Source: an uncultured Coriobacteriia bacterium
GTDB taxonomy: Bacteria; Actinomycetota; Coriobacteriia; Coriobacteriales; QAMH01
Direction: 5' to 3'
NCBI GenBank assembly: GCA_959608885.1
Contig: CAUHSG010000003.1
Span: 71,787 to 135,786, forward strand
DNA: 64,000 bases
Of this stretch, positions 8,351-16,300 are shown piece by piece. Made by a program: the position numbers and the translations under genes. Under the pieces are notes generated by a model. That model saw nothing but the letters and a program-made list of their open reading frames with translations, made no database searches and was not told the origin of the DNA. Within the stretch, counting starts at the first letter, position 1, and every line of letters begins with the position of its first letter.

Positions 8351-9313
8351 ATGGACATCGACATATACCGGGAGTTCATCGTGCTGACGACTCACAAGAG
8401 CTTCGTCGCCGCCGCAAATGAGCTGAACATGTCCCAGCCCTCGTTAAGCCGGCACATGAGCTCCTTGCAAAATGAGCTCGGCTGCAGGCTCTTCTATGAC
8501 ACCCGGCCCTTGAGTCTGACGGCTGCGGGAGAGGTGGTCCTCAAGTACGCGGGCAAGATCGTCGGTGACCAGGCAAACATGATGAACGACCTGCAAGAGC
8601 TGTCCGCCTCTGACAGCAGCCGAATCACCATCACGGACATGCTGCATACGAATAACCTGTATTACGGAATCAACGAGGCCATAGCGCAGGCAAAGGGCAA
8701 GTTCGGCGGCCTTCGCGTGGACTACATAGACATGAACAGCAGCGGAATGAATCCGTTTCAGATGGTGGAGAAGGGGAAGGTCGACATCTCCTTCGAGACA
8801 ACGATCACGATGGACACCGCACCGGAGCTCGAGGTTCCAGACGGCTTGCGCTCCGTGCTGATTCCGGAATTCCACGGGGAGCTCGTGATTGGCGTTGACA
8901 AGACATCGCCCCTCTCGGGCAGGCAGGACCTGTGCCTGACGGATTTGAAGCGGGCGCGTTTCGTCATGCAGGCAAACCGATACAACGAGCGTTTCAGGGA
9001 GGACTTCATCGAGCTCTGCCGTCTTGAGGGCTTTTATCCGAACATCACCCTGGTGCCGGCAGACAATCCGCTGAGCTTCTATGCCAGCAGCGTGGGGGAC
9101 GGCATTCACCTGCTTACCCGCGTCAGCATGAAGCAATACAAGCCCTTCATGGCGGATCTCATCAAGCAGATGCTGAACATCGTGCCCTTTGCGGACAAGA
9201 AGCGGTATGTGAATGCCTACGCTGTCATGCAGGACGACATAAGCCGGCCCGAGATGGAATTCGTTGCGGCATGCCTCGAGGAGCACGCCGCGGCTCACAT
9301 AACCGAGCTCTAG
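8351..9313 (+). CDS. LysR-family transcriptional regulator
   Basis: A 320-residue LysR-type regulator counted from ATG 8351. This start puts the winged-helix DNA-binding domain right at the N-terminus (MDIDIYREFIVLTTHKSF, then AANELNMSQPSLSRHMSSLQ), as in the family; an in-frame ATG at 8306 would add 15 unusual hydrophobic residues. The remainder (about 90-300) is the effector-binding domain. It is divergent from the CoA/flavoprotein operon and almost certainly regulates it, with a pathway metabolite as likely inducer. Confidence 0.88.
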   Translation: MDIDIYREFIVLTTHKSFVAAANELNMSQPSLSRHMSSLQNELGCRLFYDTRPLSLTAAGEVVLKYAGKIVGDQANMMNDLQELSASDSSRITITDMLHTNNLYYGINEAIAQAKGKFGGLRVDYIDMNSSGMNPFQMVEKGKVDISFETTITMDTAPELEVPDGLRSVLIPEFHGELVIGVDKTSPLSGRQDLCLTDLKRARFVMQANRYNERFREDFIELCRLEGFYPNITLVPADNPLSFYASSVGDGIHLLTRVSMKQYKPFMADLIKQMLNIVPFADKKRYVNAYAVMQDDISRPEMEFVAACLEEHAAAHITEL

Positions 9314-9327
9314 AACGAATTTCTCTA

Positions 9328-9355
9328 TTCCCTTTCGCGAATAAAGCGCTATACT
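9328..9355 (+). promoter_or_regulatory. Probable promoter of the MOSC gene
   Basis: A good -10 box TATACT lies at 9350-9355, with a weak -35 candidate TTCCCT at 9328-9333 (16-base spacer). It would give a leader of about 115 bases containing the hairpin at 9424-9451. Confidence 0.4.
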
Positions 9356-9423
9356 CGGCTCACGCCATGATCTGCCCGAAGGTCGTCGTGCAGCGGCCCA
9401 GGGAACACCCATTGGTTGCACCG

Positions 9424-9451
9424 GATGCATCGAGGTGGCGCACGATGCATC
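9424..9451 (+). other. Perfect 9-bp stem-loop in the MOSC gene leader
   Basis: GATGCATCG (9424-9432) pairs with CGATGCATC (9443-9451) around a 10-base loop, ending 10 bases before the AAAGGAG ribosome site. No U-run follows, so it is not a terminator. It could be a translational control element. I could not match it to the molybdenum-cofactor riboswitch consensus. Confidence 0.45.
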
Positions 9452-9475
9452 GCCTCTCACAAAGGAGTGTGCAAC

Positions 9476-9907
9476 ATGGGCACCGTCAAAGCCGTTTGCA
9501 CTAGTGCCGTCAAGGGCATCCAGAAATCCGAACAACAGCATGTCGACCTCATTCCCGACTGGGGGATTGAGGATGATGCCCATGCTGGTCCATGGCATCG
9601 CCAGGTGAGCCTTCTCGGCTACGAGCGTATCGAAGCTTTCAAGAGGCTCGGCGCCGATGTGGAGAACGGTTCGTTTGGCGAGAACATCATCGTCGAGGGT
9701 TTCGACCTCAAGACGCTTCCCATTGGTACGCGCTTTGTCGTGGGCGATGCGGTGCTGGAGCTCACGCAGGTCGGCAAGCAGTGTCACAAGCACTGCGCGA
9801 TTTATCACAAGATGGGGGATTGCATCATGCCCCGCGAGGGCGTGTTCTGCAAGGTGATCAAAGGCGGCCGCGTCTGTGCGGGCGACATTTTCGATATCAT
9901 CGGCTGA
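9476..9907 (+). CDS. MOSC domain-containing protein
   Basis: A 143-residue stand-alone MOSC domain. The start at 9476 follows AAAGGAG by 8 bases. Motifs include the SVKG-like opening (TSAVKGIQKS), the segment NGSFGENIIVEGFDL, and the conserved cysteine region ELTQVGKQCHKHCAIYHKMG. MOSC proteins handle sulfur or molybdenum cofactor; short bacterial forms of this type (MoaC/MogA companions, YiiM relatives) are linked to molybdopterin metabolism or N-hydroxy-compound reduction. It is monocistronic, followed by a terminator and cysK, a sulfur gene. Confidence 0.82.
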   Translation: MGTVKAVCTSAVKGIQKSEQQHVDLIPDWGIEDDAHAGPWHRQVSLLGYERIEAFKRLGADVENGSFGENIIVEGFDLKTLPIGTRFVVGDAVLELTQVGKQCHKHCAIYHKMGDCIMPREGVFCKVIKGGRVCAGDIFDIIG

Positions 9908-9942
9908 GAAGAGAGAAAGGCAACATCTTTTGAGCGTTTTTT

Positions 9943-9994
9943 GCGATTGTGTGAAGATTACCGGCAAACCACCTTCACATAATCGCAATTTTTT
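9943..9994 (+). terminator. Rho-independent terminator after the MOSC gene
   Basis: A 14-bp stem, GCGATTGTGTGAAG (9943-9956) against CTTCACATAATCGC (9973-9986) with one G-U pair, is followed by a six-T run at 9989-9994. It would end MOSC transcription. The stem arms are also two copies of the CGATTGTGTGA motif repeated at 10015-10026. Confidence 0.75.
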
Positions 9995-10026
9995 GACATA
10001 AGCCGCCAATCAATCTCACACAATCG
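9943..10026. repeat. Three copies of an 11-12 base motif upstream of cysK
   Basis: The motif CGATTGTGTGA(A/G) occurs forward at 9944-9955, inverted at 9974-9985 (one mismatch) and inverted again at 10015-10026 (CTCACACAATCG). The first two form the terminator stem; the third stands alone about 120 bases before cysK. Three copies in 84 bases suggest a protein-binding site in addition to the terminator. Confidence 0.5.
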
Positions 10027-10145
10027 AAAAAATGTTGCAAGCGAACGGTTCTCGGGGCGAGTTTTGGGTGTGGTCTGCAGGATCGCGTTTGGTACTAGAA
10101 TGCACGTATAGATAACGGCAATCATGAATAGGGGAGGAACATCCC

Positions 10146-11081
10146 ATGCACATACACAAGAACGTTTTCGAGCTCATCGGCAACACGCCGCTTGTCGAGC
10201 TGACGAATTACGAGAACAATCACGGCCTGGGCGCCAGGCTCATCGGCAAGGTCGAGTACTTCGAGCCGGCCGGATCGATCAAGGATCGCATCGCGAAAGC
10301 CATGATCGACGAGGCCGAGGCAAACGGTCTGCTCGATGCCGATACAGTCATCATCGAGCCAACGAGTGGCAATACCGGCATCGGCCTTGCTGCCATCGCC
10401 GCCGCACGAGGCAATCGCATCATCATCGTGATGCCCGACACCATGTCCGTCGAGCGCCGCAAGCTCATGCGCGTCTATGGTGCCGAGCTCGTGCTTACGC
10501 CTGGCGCAGATGGCATGAAGGGCGCAATCGCAAAGGCGGAGGAGCTTGCGAACGAATATCCCAATTCGCTCATCCCGTCTCAGTTCACCAACCCGGCCAA
10601 CCCGGCGATTCACTATCGCACGACGGGGCCCGAGATCTGGCGAGGCACTGATGGAGAGGTCGACATCCTGGTTGCTGGCGTCGGTACCGGTGGCACGATC
10701 AGCGGCGCGGGCGCATACTTGAAGGAGCAGAACCCGAGCGTGCGGGTCGTTGCCGTGGAGCCGGCGGACTCGCCCGTGCTTTCCGAGGGCAGAAGCGGAG
10801 CGCACGGCATCCAGGGCATCGGCGCCGGCTTCGTACCCGAGACGCTCGATACAGACGTCTACGATGAGGTCATCACCATCACGAACGAAGAGGCCTTCGA
10901 GACAGGTCGCGAACTTGCCGCGCATGACGGTCTGCTCGTCGGCATTTCGTCCGGTGCGGCTGCTGCCGCTGCCGCAAAGCTCGCGCAGCGCCCCGAGAAC
11001 GCCGGCAAGAACATCGTGGTGATCCTGCCCGACACCGGCGAGCGTTATCTCAGCTCCGCCATGCTCGACTTCGCGGAATAA
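10146..11081 (+). CDS. cysK: Cysteine synthase A (O-acetylserine sulfhydrylase)
   Basis: A 311-residue fold-type II PLP enzyme, the normal length for CysK. It makes cysteine from O-acetylserine and sulfide. The PLP lysine is Lys46 in PAGSIKDRIA, and the substrate/PLP loop PTSGNTGIGLA is at about 75-85. The C-terminal PLP-phosphate region (LVGISSGAAAAAAAKLA) is intact. GGGGAGGA at 10131-10138 gives a clear start. No serine acetyltransferase lies next to it in the window. Confidence 0.95.
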   Translation: MHIHKNVFELIGNTPLVELTNYENNHGLGARLIGKVEYFEPAGSIKDRIAKAMIDEAEANGLLDADTVIIEPTSGNTGIGLAAIAAARGNRIIIVMPDTMSVERRKLMRVYGAELVLTPGADGMKGAIAKAEELANEYPNSLIPSQFTNPANPAIHYRTTGPEIWRGTDGEVDILVAGVGTGGTISGAGAYLKEQNPSVRVVAVEPADSPVLSEGRSGAHGIQGIGAGFVPETLDTDVYDEVITITNEEAFETGRELAAHDGLLVGISSGAAAAAAAKLAQRPENAGKNIVVILPDTGERYLSSAMLDFAE

Positions 11082-11095
11082 ATATCGTCAGCAGT

Positions 11096-11141
11096 GGGAC
11101 AAATGACCTGTCCATTTGTCTCATGCGATAGCGTCTATAAT
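11096..11141 (+). promoter_or_regulatory. Inverted repeat overlapping the promoter of the anion transporter
   Basis: GGGACAAATG (11096-11105) and CATTTGTCTC (11113-11122) form a 10-bp stem (one G-U) with a 7-base loop, and a perfect -10 box TATAAT follows at 11136-11141. The right arm covers the -35 position, so it may be an operator. No U-run follows, so it is a poor terminator for cysK. Its ends resemble the GAGACA/TGTCTC repeats at 20915 and 55378. Confidence 0.5.
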
Positions 11142-11173
11142 GGCGTCCGAAAATCTCTGAGATGGAGGGCGTC

Positions 11174-12379
11174 GTGCGCTTGCGATACCGATTGATGCAG
11201 CTGTTGCGCAGGCACTGGATGCTTGGCGCTGCGGCGTTTGTTGCTCTCGTCTCCATGCTCTTCGTGCCGCCTGACGGGGCGTATCTCGGCTATTTTGACT
11301 GGAAGACCATCGGTTGTCTGTTCTGCGTGCTGGCAGTCGCGAGTGCAATGCGAAGCGCGGGCGTCTTCGACTGGGTTGCCCGCGCCGCCATCGCGCGCTT
11401 CGGAAGTCCGCGCAAATTGACAATGACGCTCGTACTCGTCACGGCTGTGTTTTCGATGGCGTTTACCAATGACGTTGCGCTTGTCATCATGCTGCCGCTC
11501 TCGGTGGCTGCTCTTGTCGAGTCTGGCCAACCTCGGCTCGTGCCCGCCGTCTTCGCGCTGCAGGCGCTTGCGGCGAACCTCTGCGGCATGGTGACGCCGT
11601 TTGGAAATCCCCAAAACATCTACCTCTACTCCTACTTTCACATCGAGCTGGGCGAATTTCTCACAACGATGGCCCTGCCGTTTGTCCTGTCCGTTGTGGG
11701 TATCGTCTTCGCGACTTGGTTCATGACGAAGCGTGGCACCGTCGAAAGCGACAGCGTCTCGATGCAGCCGCAACAGGGCGCGCCAGACGAGGATGTCATG
11801 GCCCCTGCGATCTCGGCCGCGATGCTCGACCGTCGACGCCTCGTAGTCTACGTGCCGCTTTTTGCCATCGCGCTCCTCTCGGTCTTTCGCGTGGTTCCCT
11901 TCGGCATCGTCGTCATCATCGTTATCGTGGCGCTTCTCATCCTCGATCGCGATGCGCTGCTCAAGGTCGACTATCCGTTGCTCGCCACGTTCCTCTGCTT
12001 TTTCGTCTTCGCGGGGAACATGGCGCGCATTCCGGTGCTGGAGGAGGCGCTCCAGCCGCTCATGGGACAGTGGGGCTTGCTCACTTCCGCTTTGACCAGC
12101 CAGGTCATAAGCAACGTGCCCGCCGCAGTGCTGCTCTCGCACTTTACCGACGCGTGGCAACCGTTGCTCATCGGCGTGAACATCGGGGGAGCGGGTACCT
12201 TCGTGGGATCGCTCGCGAGTCTCATCGCGATTCGCCACTTCGCCATCGCGCGTACGATGATCCCGCGCCTGCGTGAGTCGGATGCGCCGGATACGGCGTC
12301 CTTCCTCCGCCTCTTCGGCACTGTGAACGGCGCGTTCTTCATCACGCTGCTCATCATCTGCCAGCTGACGCTGGGTTGA
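11174..12379 (+). CDS. ArsB/NhaD-type (SLC13/ion transporter superfamily) membrane transporter
   Basis: About 401 residues from GTG 11174, chosen because GGAGGG lies 4 bases upstream; an in-frame ATG at 11162 has no ribosome site. The protein has about ten to eleven hydrophobic segments. The sequence FTNDVALVIMLPLSVAALVE followed by LCGMVTPFGNPQNIYLYSYF matches the ArsB/NhaD/CitT ion-transporter family, whose paired NPxN-type hairpins bind substrate. A loop near 190-215 separates two halves. The substrate (arsenite, Na+, or a dicarboxylate) cannot be told. It stands alone between cysK and purB with its own promoter. Confidence 0.78.
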   Translation: MRLRYRLMQLLRRHWMLGAAAFVALVSMLFVPPDGAYLGYFDWKTIGCLFCVLAVASAMRSAGVFDWVARAAIARFGSPRKLTMTLVLVTAVFSMAFTNDVALVIMLPLSVAALVESGQPRLVPAVFALQALAANLCGMVTPFGNPQNIYLYSYFHIELGEFLTTMALPFVLSVVGIVFATWFMTKRGTVESDSVSMQPQQGAPDEDVMAPAISAAMLDRRRLVVYVPLFAIALLSVFRVVPFGIVVIIVIVALLILDRDALLKVDYPLLATFLCFFVFAGNMARIPVLEEALQPLMGQWGLLTSALTSQVISNVPAAVLLSHFTDAWQPLLIGVNIGGAGTFVGSLASLIAIRHFAIARTMIPRLRESDAPDTASFLRLFGTVNGAFFITLLIICQLTLG

Positions 12380-12425
12380 CGAAGGGGATTTATCTGTTTC
12401 GCTTGAGTTGACGTTTTGATGCTCT

Positions 12426-12456
12426 TTCGCACAAAGCGGCAAAAGACCAATACAAT
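12426..12456 (+). promoter_or_regulatory. Probable purB promoter
   Basis: A near-consensus -10 box TACAAT at 12451-12456 is 38 bases before the purB start. The best -35 is TTCGCA at 12426-12431 with a long 19-base spacer. Confidence 0.35.
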
Positions 12457-12493
12457 AGGGCGCATCAATACACCGCGCGAAAGGAATCATGGG

Positions 12494-13837
12494 ATGATCG
12501 AGCGCTACACGCTGCCCGAGATGGGCCACATCTGGTCTCTCGAGAACAAGTTCGACGTTTGGAAGGAGATCGAGGTCCTCGCCTGCGAAGCGCAGGCCGA
12601 GCTGGGGCAGTGCGGCATCACCGCTGAGGAGGCCGCGTGGATTCGCGCGCATGCCGATTTCACCGTGGATGAGATCGACGAGATCGAGAAGGTCACCAAC
12701 CATGACGTTATCGCCTTCACGACCGTCATGGCGAACTACATCGATGCTGACGTTCCCGAGGGCGAGTCCAAGCCAAGCCGCTGGGTGCATTACGGAATGA
12801 CAAGCTCCGACCTCGGGGATACCGCACTGAGCTACCAGGTCACGCAAGCCCTCGATATCATCATCGCCGATGTGAAGCGCTTGGGCGAGACCTGTAAGCG
12901 TCGTGCGTTCGAGTTCGAGGATGCCATCTGCGTGGGCCGCACGCACGGCATCCACGCCGAGCCCATGACCTTCGGCATGAAGTTCGGCAGCTGGGCCTGG
13001 GCCCTCAAGCGCGCCGAGACGCGCCTACAGCAGGCGCGCGAGGTCGCCGCCACCGGAGCCATCAGCGGCGCGGTTGGCACCTACTCCAACATTGATCCCT
13101 TCGTCGAGCAGTACGTCTGCAAGAAGCTCGGTCTCACGCCCGATCCGCTTTCCACGCAGGTCATCGCACGTGACCGGCATGCGCAGGTCATGTCGGCGCT
13201 CGCGGTGACCGCCTCCACAATCGAGTCCATCGCCATGCAGGTGCGCCTGCTCCAGCAGTCCGACGTCATCGAGGCCGAGGAGCCCTTCACCAAGGGTCAG
13301 AAGGGCTCGAGCGCGATGCCCCACAAGCGCAATCCCATCACCGCCGAGCGCATGTGCGGTCTTGCACGCGTCGTCAAGGCAAATGCCCAGGTCGCATTTG
13401 ACGACGTGGCGCTTTGGTACGAGCGTGACATCTCGCACTCCGGAGCCGAGCGCGTCGTCTTGGCCGATAGCTTCATCGCACTCGACTACATGTTCTCGAA
13501 GATGCAGTGGATGCTCGACGGCCTTAACGTCTACGTGAACAAGAGCCTGCACAACCTGTGGCGCACGCGCGGTCTCATTTTCAGCTCGAAGGTCATCCTC
13601 GCGCTCGTCGACACGGGCATGACGCGCGAAGATGCCTATGTCGTCGTCCAGCGCAACGCCATGAAGGTGTGGGATGACATCCAGCAGGCCATCGACGGTC
13701 CGAGCTTCCGCGAGAATCTCGAGGCCGATCCCGATTGTCCGCTCACGGAAGCGCAGCTCGATGCGATTTTCGACCCGACGAGCTTCCTGGGCCATAAGGA
13801 CGTCATCTTCGACAAGCTCAAGGATTTGGAGTTTTAG
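12494..13837 (+). CDS. purB: Adenylosuccinate lyase
   Basis: A 447-residue fumarase/aspartase-superfamily lyase, normal for PurB. It splits SAICAR in purine synthesis and adenylosuccinate in AMP synthesis. The family signature with its mobile catalytic loop (KGSSAMPHKRNPITAE) is intact, as are the TSSDLGDTALS and CVGRTHGIHAEPMTFGMKF motifs. ATG 12494 is preferred over upstream in-frame options because it gives the usual N-terminus (MIERYTLPEMGHIWSLENKF) behind GAAAGGA. It probably begins an operon that continues with the TSCPD protein 8 bases downstream. Confidence 0.95.
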   Translation: MIERYTLPEMGHIWSLENKFDVWKEIEVLACEAQAELGQCGITAEEAAWIRAHADFTVDEIDEIEKVTNHDVIAFTTVMANYIDADVPEGESKPSRWVHYGMTSSDLGDTALSYQVTQALDIIIADVKRLGETCKRRAFEFEDAICVGRTHGIHAEPMTFGMKFGSWAWALKRAETRLQQAREVAATGAISGAVGTYSNIDPFVEQYVCKKLGLTPDPLSTQVIARDRHAQVMSALAVTASTIESIAMQVRLLQQSDVIEAEEPFTKGQKGSSAMPHKRNPITAERMCGLARVVKANAQVAFDDVALWYERDISHSGAERVVLADSFIALDYMFSKMQWMLDGLNVYVNKSLHNLWRTRGLIFSSKVILALVDTGMTREDAYVVVQRNAMKVWDDIQQAIDGPSFRENLEADPDCPLTEAQLDAIFDPTSFLGHKDVIFDKLKDLEF

Positions 13838-13845
13838 GAACAGGC

Positions 13846-14145
13846 ATGGAAAACCAGACAAACGCTCTCATCGAAACGCAGGAACCGGAGTTCCTGTACC
13901 GCACCCATGGCACGTGCTCGCGCGTCATCAAGTTCGACATCGACGACGAGAGCAAGGTGCACAACACCGAATTCATCGGCGGATGTAACGGCAACGCCAA
14001 GGGCATTGCCTCGCTCATCGAGGGTCAGCCAGCGGATTGGGTCATCGAGCGCTGCGCGGGTACCCGTTGCGGCGGCAAGCCCACGTCATGTCCCGACCAG
14101 CTATCACGTGCCCTCACCTGGGCGCTCGAGCAACGGCAGGCGTAG
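13846..14145 (+). CDS. TSCPD domain protein (TIGR03905 family)
   Basis: A 99-residue protein with the conserved core CNGNAKGIASLIEGQPADWV and the cysteine-rich end CAGTRCGGKPTSCPDQLS that gives the TSCPD domain its name. The cysteines suggest metal or Fe-S binding. The same domain occurs at the C-terminus of some vitamin B12-dependent ribonucleotide reductases, so a link to nucleotide metabolism is plausible but unproven. It lies between purB and a Tat lipoprotein and directly abuts the latter. Confidence 0.8.
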   Translation: MENQTNALIETQEPEFLYRTHGTCSRVIKFDIDDESKVHNTEFIGGCNGNAKGIASLIEGQPADWVIERCAGTRCGGKPTSCPDQLSRALTWALEQRQA

Positions 14146-15459
14146 ATGACGGGCGGAAGTTCCTCATCCGCGCATGGTGGGCCAGAGCTTTCCCGACGCG
14201 ATTTCCTGCGTTTGGGTGGCGGCGCGCTCGCCTGCGCGACGGCACTCGGTGCACCTGCGGTGCTCGCGGGTTGCTCCGGCAATTCGGGCAGCGATAGACC
14301 CGCTACTCTCGAGGTGTCAACGAATGCCGTCGTCACGCTCGACGCCTTTGCCGAAATAGAGGACACGACCGGCTACTTCGAGGTCAAGGATCTCGCGCAA
14401 TATCCCAAGGGAACCATGCTCTTCGCGTCCGAGGACGTGACGGCTGCCGCATTGCTGACGGGTGAGACGGCTTCGCCGCTGTCGACATGCTCGCTCGTCA
14501 ACCTCGAGATCGGTGTCATGACGCCGGCGCTCGATCGCGCGGTCAACCATGATATGGGCTACAGCATATTCGCCGTGCGCGCATCCAAAGAGCTGCTTGT
14601 CTGGGTCGAGAACAACTACCTGACCTCGGACTGGATGGTGTATTGCGCATCGATTTCGAATGGCGCTTTGAGCGGTCAGCCCGTCAAACTCGACGAGGGA
14701 AACGGCGAATACGACACTCCCGAGATTGCGGTCATCGGCACCGCCGCATATTGGATCGTGCAGCCCGCCGAGAACGGCCCGCGCACGACGGAGAACTCGT
14801 ACCTGCGCGTTGCCGCGGGCGGGTCACGCTCGTCGGACCTGATCACGTCGGAGGGTCGTTTCAACGGGGGGCTTTCCGTGAGCGGGCAGATTCTCACCGC
14901 GATGCCGAGAGCCAAGGCCTCGAGCGGTGTGTACTACGAGCTTGCGGCAGTTTCCGCAGGGTCGGGTTCGATTGTCGCCACCCAGGTGATGCCGCACTCC
15001 TTCCGTCCCTCCAACGCCATCTACATGAATAATGCCTTTGCCTTCACGATTCCCGCATCCTATGACTATGGCGGTGGTATCGCGAACGTCGGCACCTATT
15101 ACCCGATAGCAGGCGATTCATGGCTGCGGCTCGCGCGCCAATCACTCACGCCACCGGGCATCTGCAATGGTTGGTTGTTCGCGAAATCGAGCTCGCGCAC
15201 GGTCTTTATCGATACACGCAACCAGCAGTATTTCGTCGTCGACGCCCCTGACGGCTGCACGGATTATGGCGACTATTCGGTATGCACGGGAGAGGTTGCG
15301 CGCGTTTGCAACTACGCCACCGTCAACAAGTACGTGGGCGCCGAGAGGACGACGCAGGTCGTGCTGCGTTCGATTACTCCCATCGCCGCGGGAACGACAC
15401 CCGCGCCGCCGGCGACCGAGCCTGCGGCTGACCCGACGGGCGAGCCGGCCGAAAGCTAA
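14146..15459 (+). CDS. Putative Tat-exported lipoprotein of unknown function
   Basis: A 437-residue protein starting at the base after the preceding stop codon. The N-terminus has a twin-arginine motif (SRRDFLRLGG, from residue 16), a hydrophobic stretch and a lipobox (AVLAGCSG, Cys near 43), so it should be exported folded and lipid-anchored. The mature part is rich in beta-type repeats with Gly/Ser/Thr/Tyr, suggestive of a propeller or similar beta fold. The C-terminus is low-complexity (Pro/Ala/Glu/Thr). I do not recognise a functional family. No RBS separates it from the TSCPD gene, so translation is probably coupled. Confidence 0.72.
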   Translation: MTGGSSSSAHGGPELSRRDFLRLGGGALACATALGAPAVLAGCSGNSGSDRPATLEVSTNAVVTLDAFAEIEDTTGYFEVKDLAQYPKGTMLFASEDVTAAALLTGETASPLSTCSLVNLEIGVMTPALDRAVNHDMGYSIFAVRASKELLVWVENNYLTSDWMVYCASISNGALSGQPVKLDEGNGEYDTPEIAVIGTAAYWIVQPAENGPRTTENSYLRVAAGGSRSSDLITSEGRFNGGLSVSGQILTAMPRAKASSGVYYELAAVSAGSGSIVATQVMPHSFRPSNAIYMNNAFAFTIPASYDYGGGIANVGTYYPIAGDSWLRLARQSLTPPGICNGWLFAKSSSRTVFIDTRNQQYFVVDAPDGCTDYGDYSVCTGEVARVCNYATVNKYVGAERTTQVVLRSITPIAAGTTPAPPATEPAADPTGEPAES

Positions 15460-15562
15460 CTGGTGATAGACGCGACCTGTGCTCTTCGTGTTGGCAAACC
15501 TGACGCGAACGGCGTGCAATGGTACACTGCCAAGATGGAAGAAAACCGAAAGGAGTCTCATC

Positions 15563-16294
15563 GTGGACACCGGTTCCGAAGCTCGTCGCATTCTACTTGT
15601 CGAAGACGAAAAGAATATCCGTGATGCGGTGGCAGCGTACCTCGAGCGCGCTGGTTACTGGGTCACGCCTGCTGCAGATGGCCAGGAGGCTGTCGACGCG
15701 TTCTCCCTACATCAGTTCGATCTCGTCATCCTGGATCTCATGCTTCCGCGTCTTCCGGGTGAGAAGGTCTGCCGTATCATCCGTGACACCTCCGACGTCC
15801 CCATCATCATGCTTACTGCCAAGGGCGAGGTCGAGGATCGTATCGTTGGCCTCGAGCTTGGTGCCGACGACTACCTCATCAAGCCCTTCTCTCCGCGCGA
15901 GCTGGTTGCGCGCGTCCGTGCCCTGCTGCGCCGTGCTCACATCGACTCCGAGCCGCAGCGCGAGGTGCTCGACTTCGGTGGCCTCACCATCGACCTCAAC
16001 GGCCACAAGGTTCTCGTCAACGACGAGGAGGTTGACCTCACGGCCAGCGAGTTTAAGCTGCTCACGACCCTGGCGCGCTATCCGGGTCGCGTCTATTCGC
16101 GCATGGAGCTCGTCGAGAAGGTTCTCGGCTACGACTTCGAGGGCTACGAGCGCACGATCGACAGTCACGTGAAGAACCTACGCGCCAAGATCGGCGACGA
16201 CCCGCGCAATCCCCGTTGGATTTACACCGTGCATGGCGTGGGCTATCGCTTCGAGGTGCCCCGAGACGGCGAAGCAGCCGATCAAGAGGCGTAA
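15563..16294 (+). CDS. OmpR/PhoB-family response regulator
   Basis: A 243-residue regulator from GTG 15563, which follows AAAGGAG. The receiver domain (about 8-122) has the acidic pair (VEDE), phospho-acceptor Asp58 (LVILDLMLP), and conserved Lys107 (YLIKPFSPREL). A winged-helix domain occupies about 137-236 (VDLTASEFKLLTTLARYPGR; TIDSHVKNLRAKIGDDP). The histidine kinase begins six bases after its stop. The target genes are not evident. Confidence 0.95.
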   Translation: MDTGSEARRILLVEDEKNIRDAVAAYLERAGYWVTPAADGQEAVDAFSLHQFDLVILDLMLPRLPGEKVCRIIRDTSDVPIIMLTAKGEVEDRIVGLELGADDYLIKPFSPRELVARVRALLRRAHIDSEPQREVLDFGGLTIDLNGHKVLVNDEEVDLTASEFKLLTTLARYPGRVYSRMELVEKVLGYDFEGYERTIDSHVKNLRAKIGDDPRNPRWIYTVHGVGYRFEVPRDGEAADQEA

Positions 16295-16300
16295 GGATTC

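Noticed and set aside
9361..9475. Molybdenum-cofactor riboswitch before the MOSC gene
   Set aside because: The leader has one hairpin only and lacks the multi-stem consensus.
8444..10009. 521-codon minus-strand frame over the LysR and MOSC genes
   Set aside because: Lies antisense to recognised genes and lacks motifs; typical GC-rich shadow.
11135..12955. 606-codon minus-strand frame, very Arg/Glu/His rich
   Set aside because: Antisense to the transporter and purB; charged low-complexity translation is an artefact.
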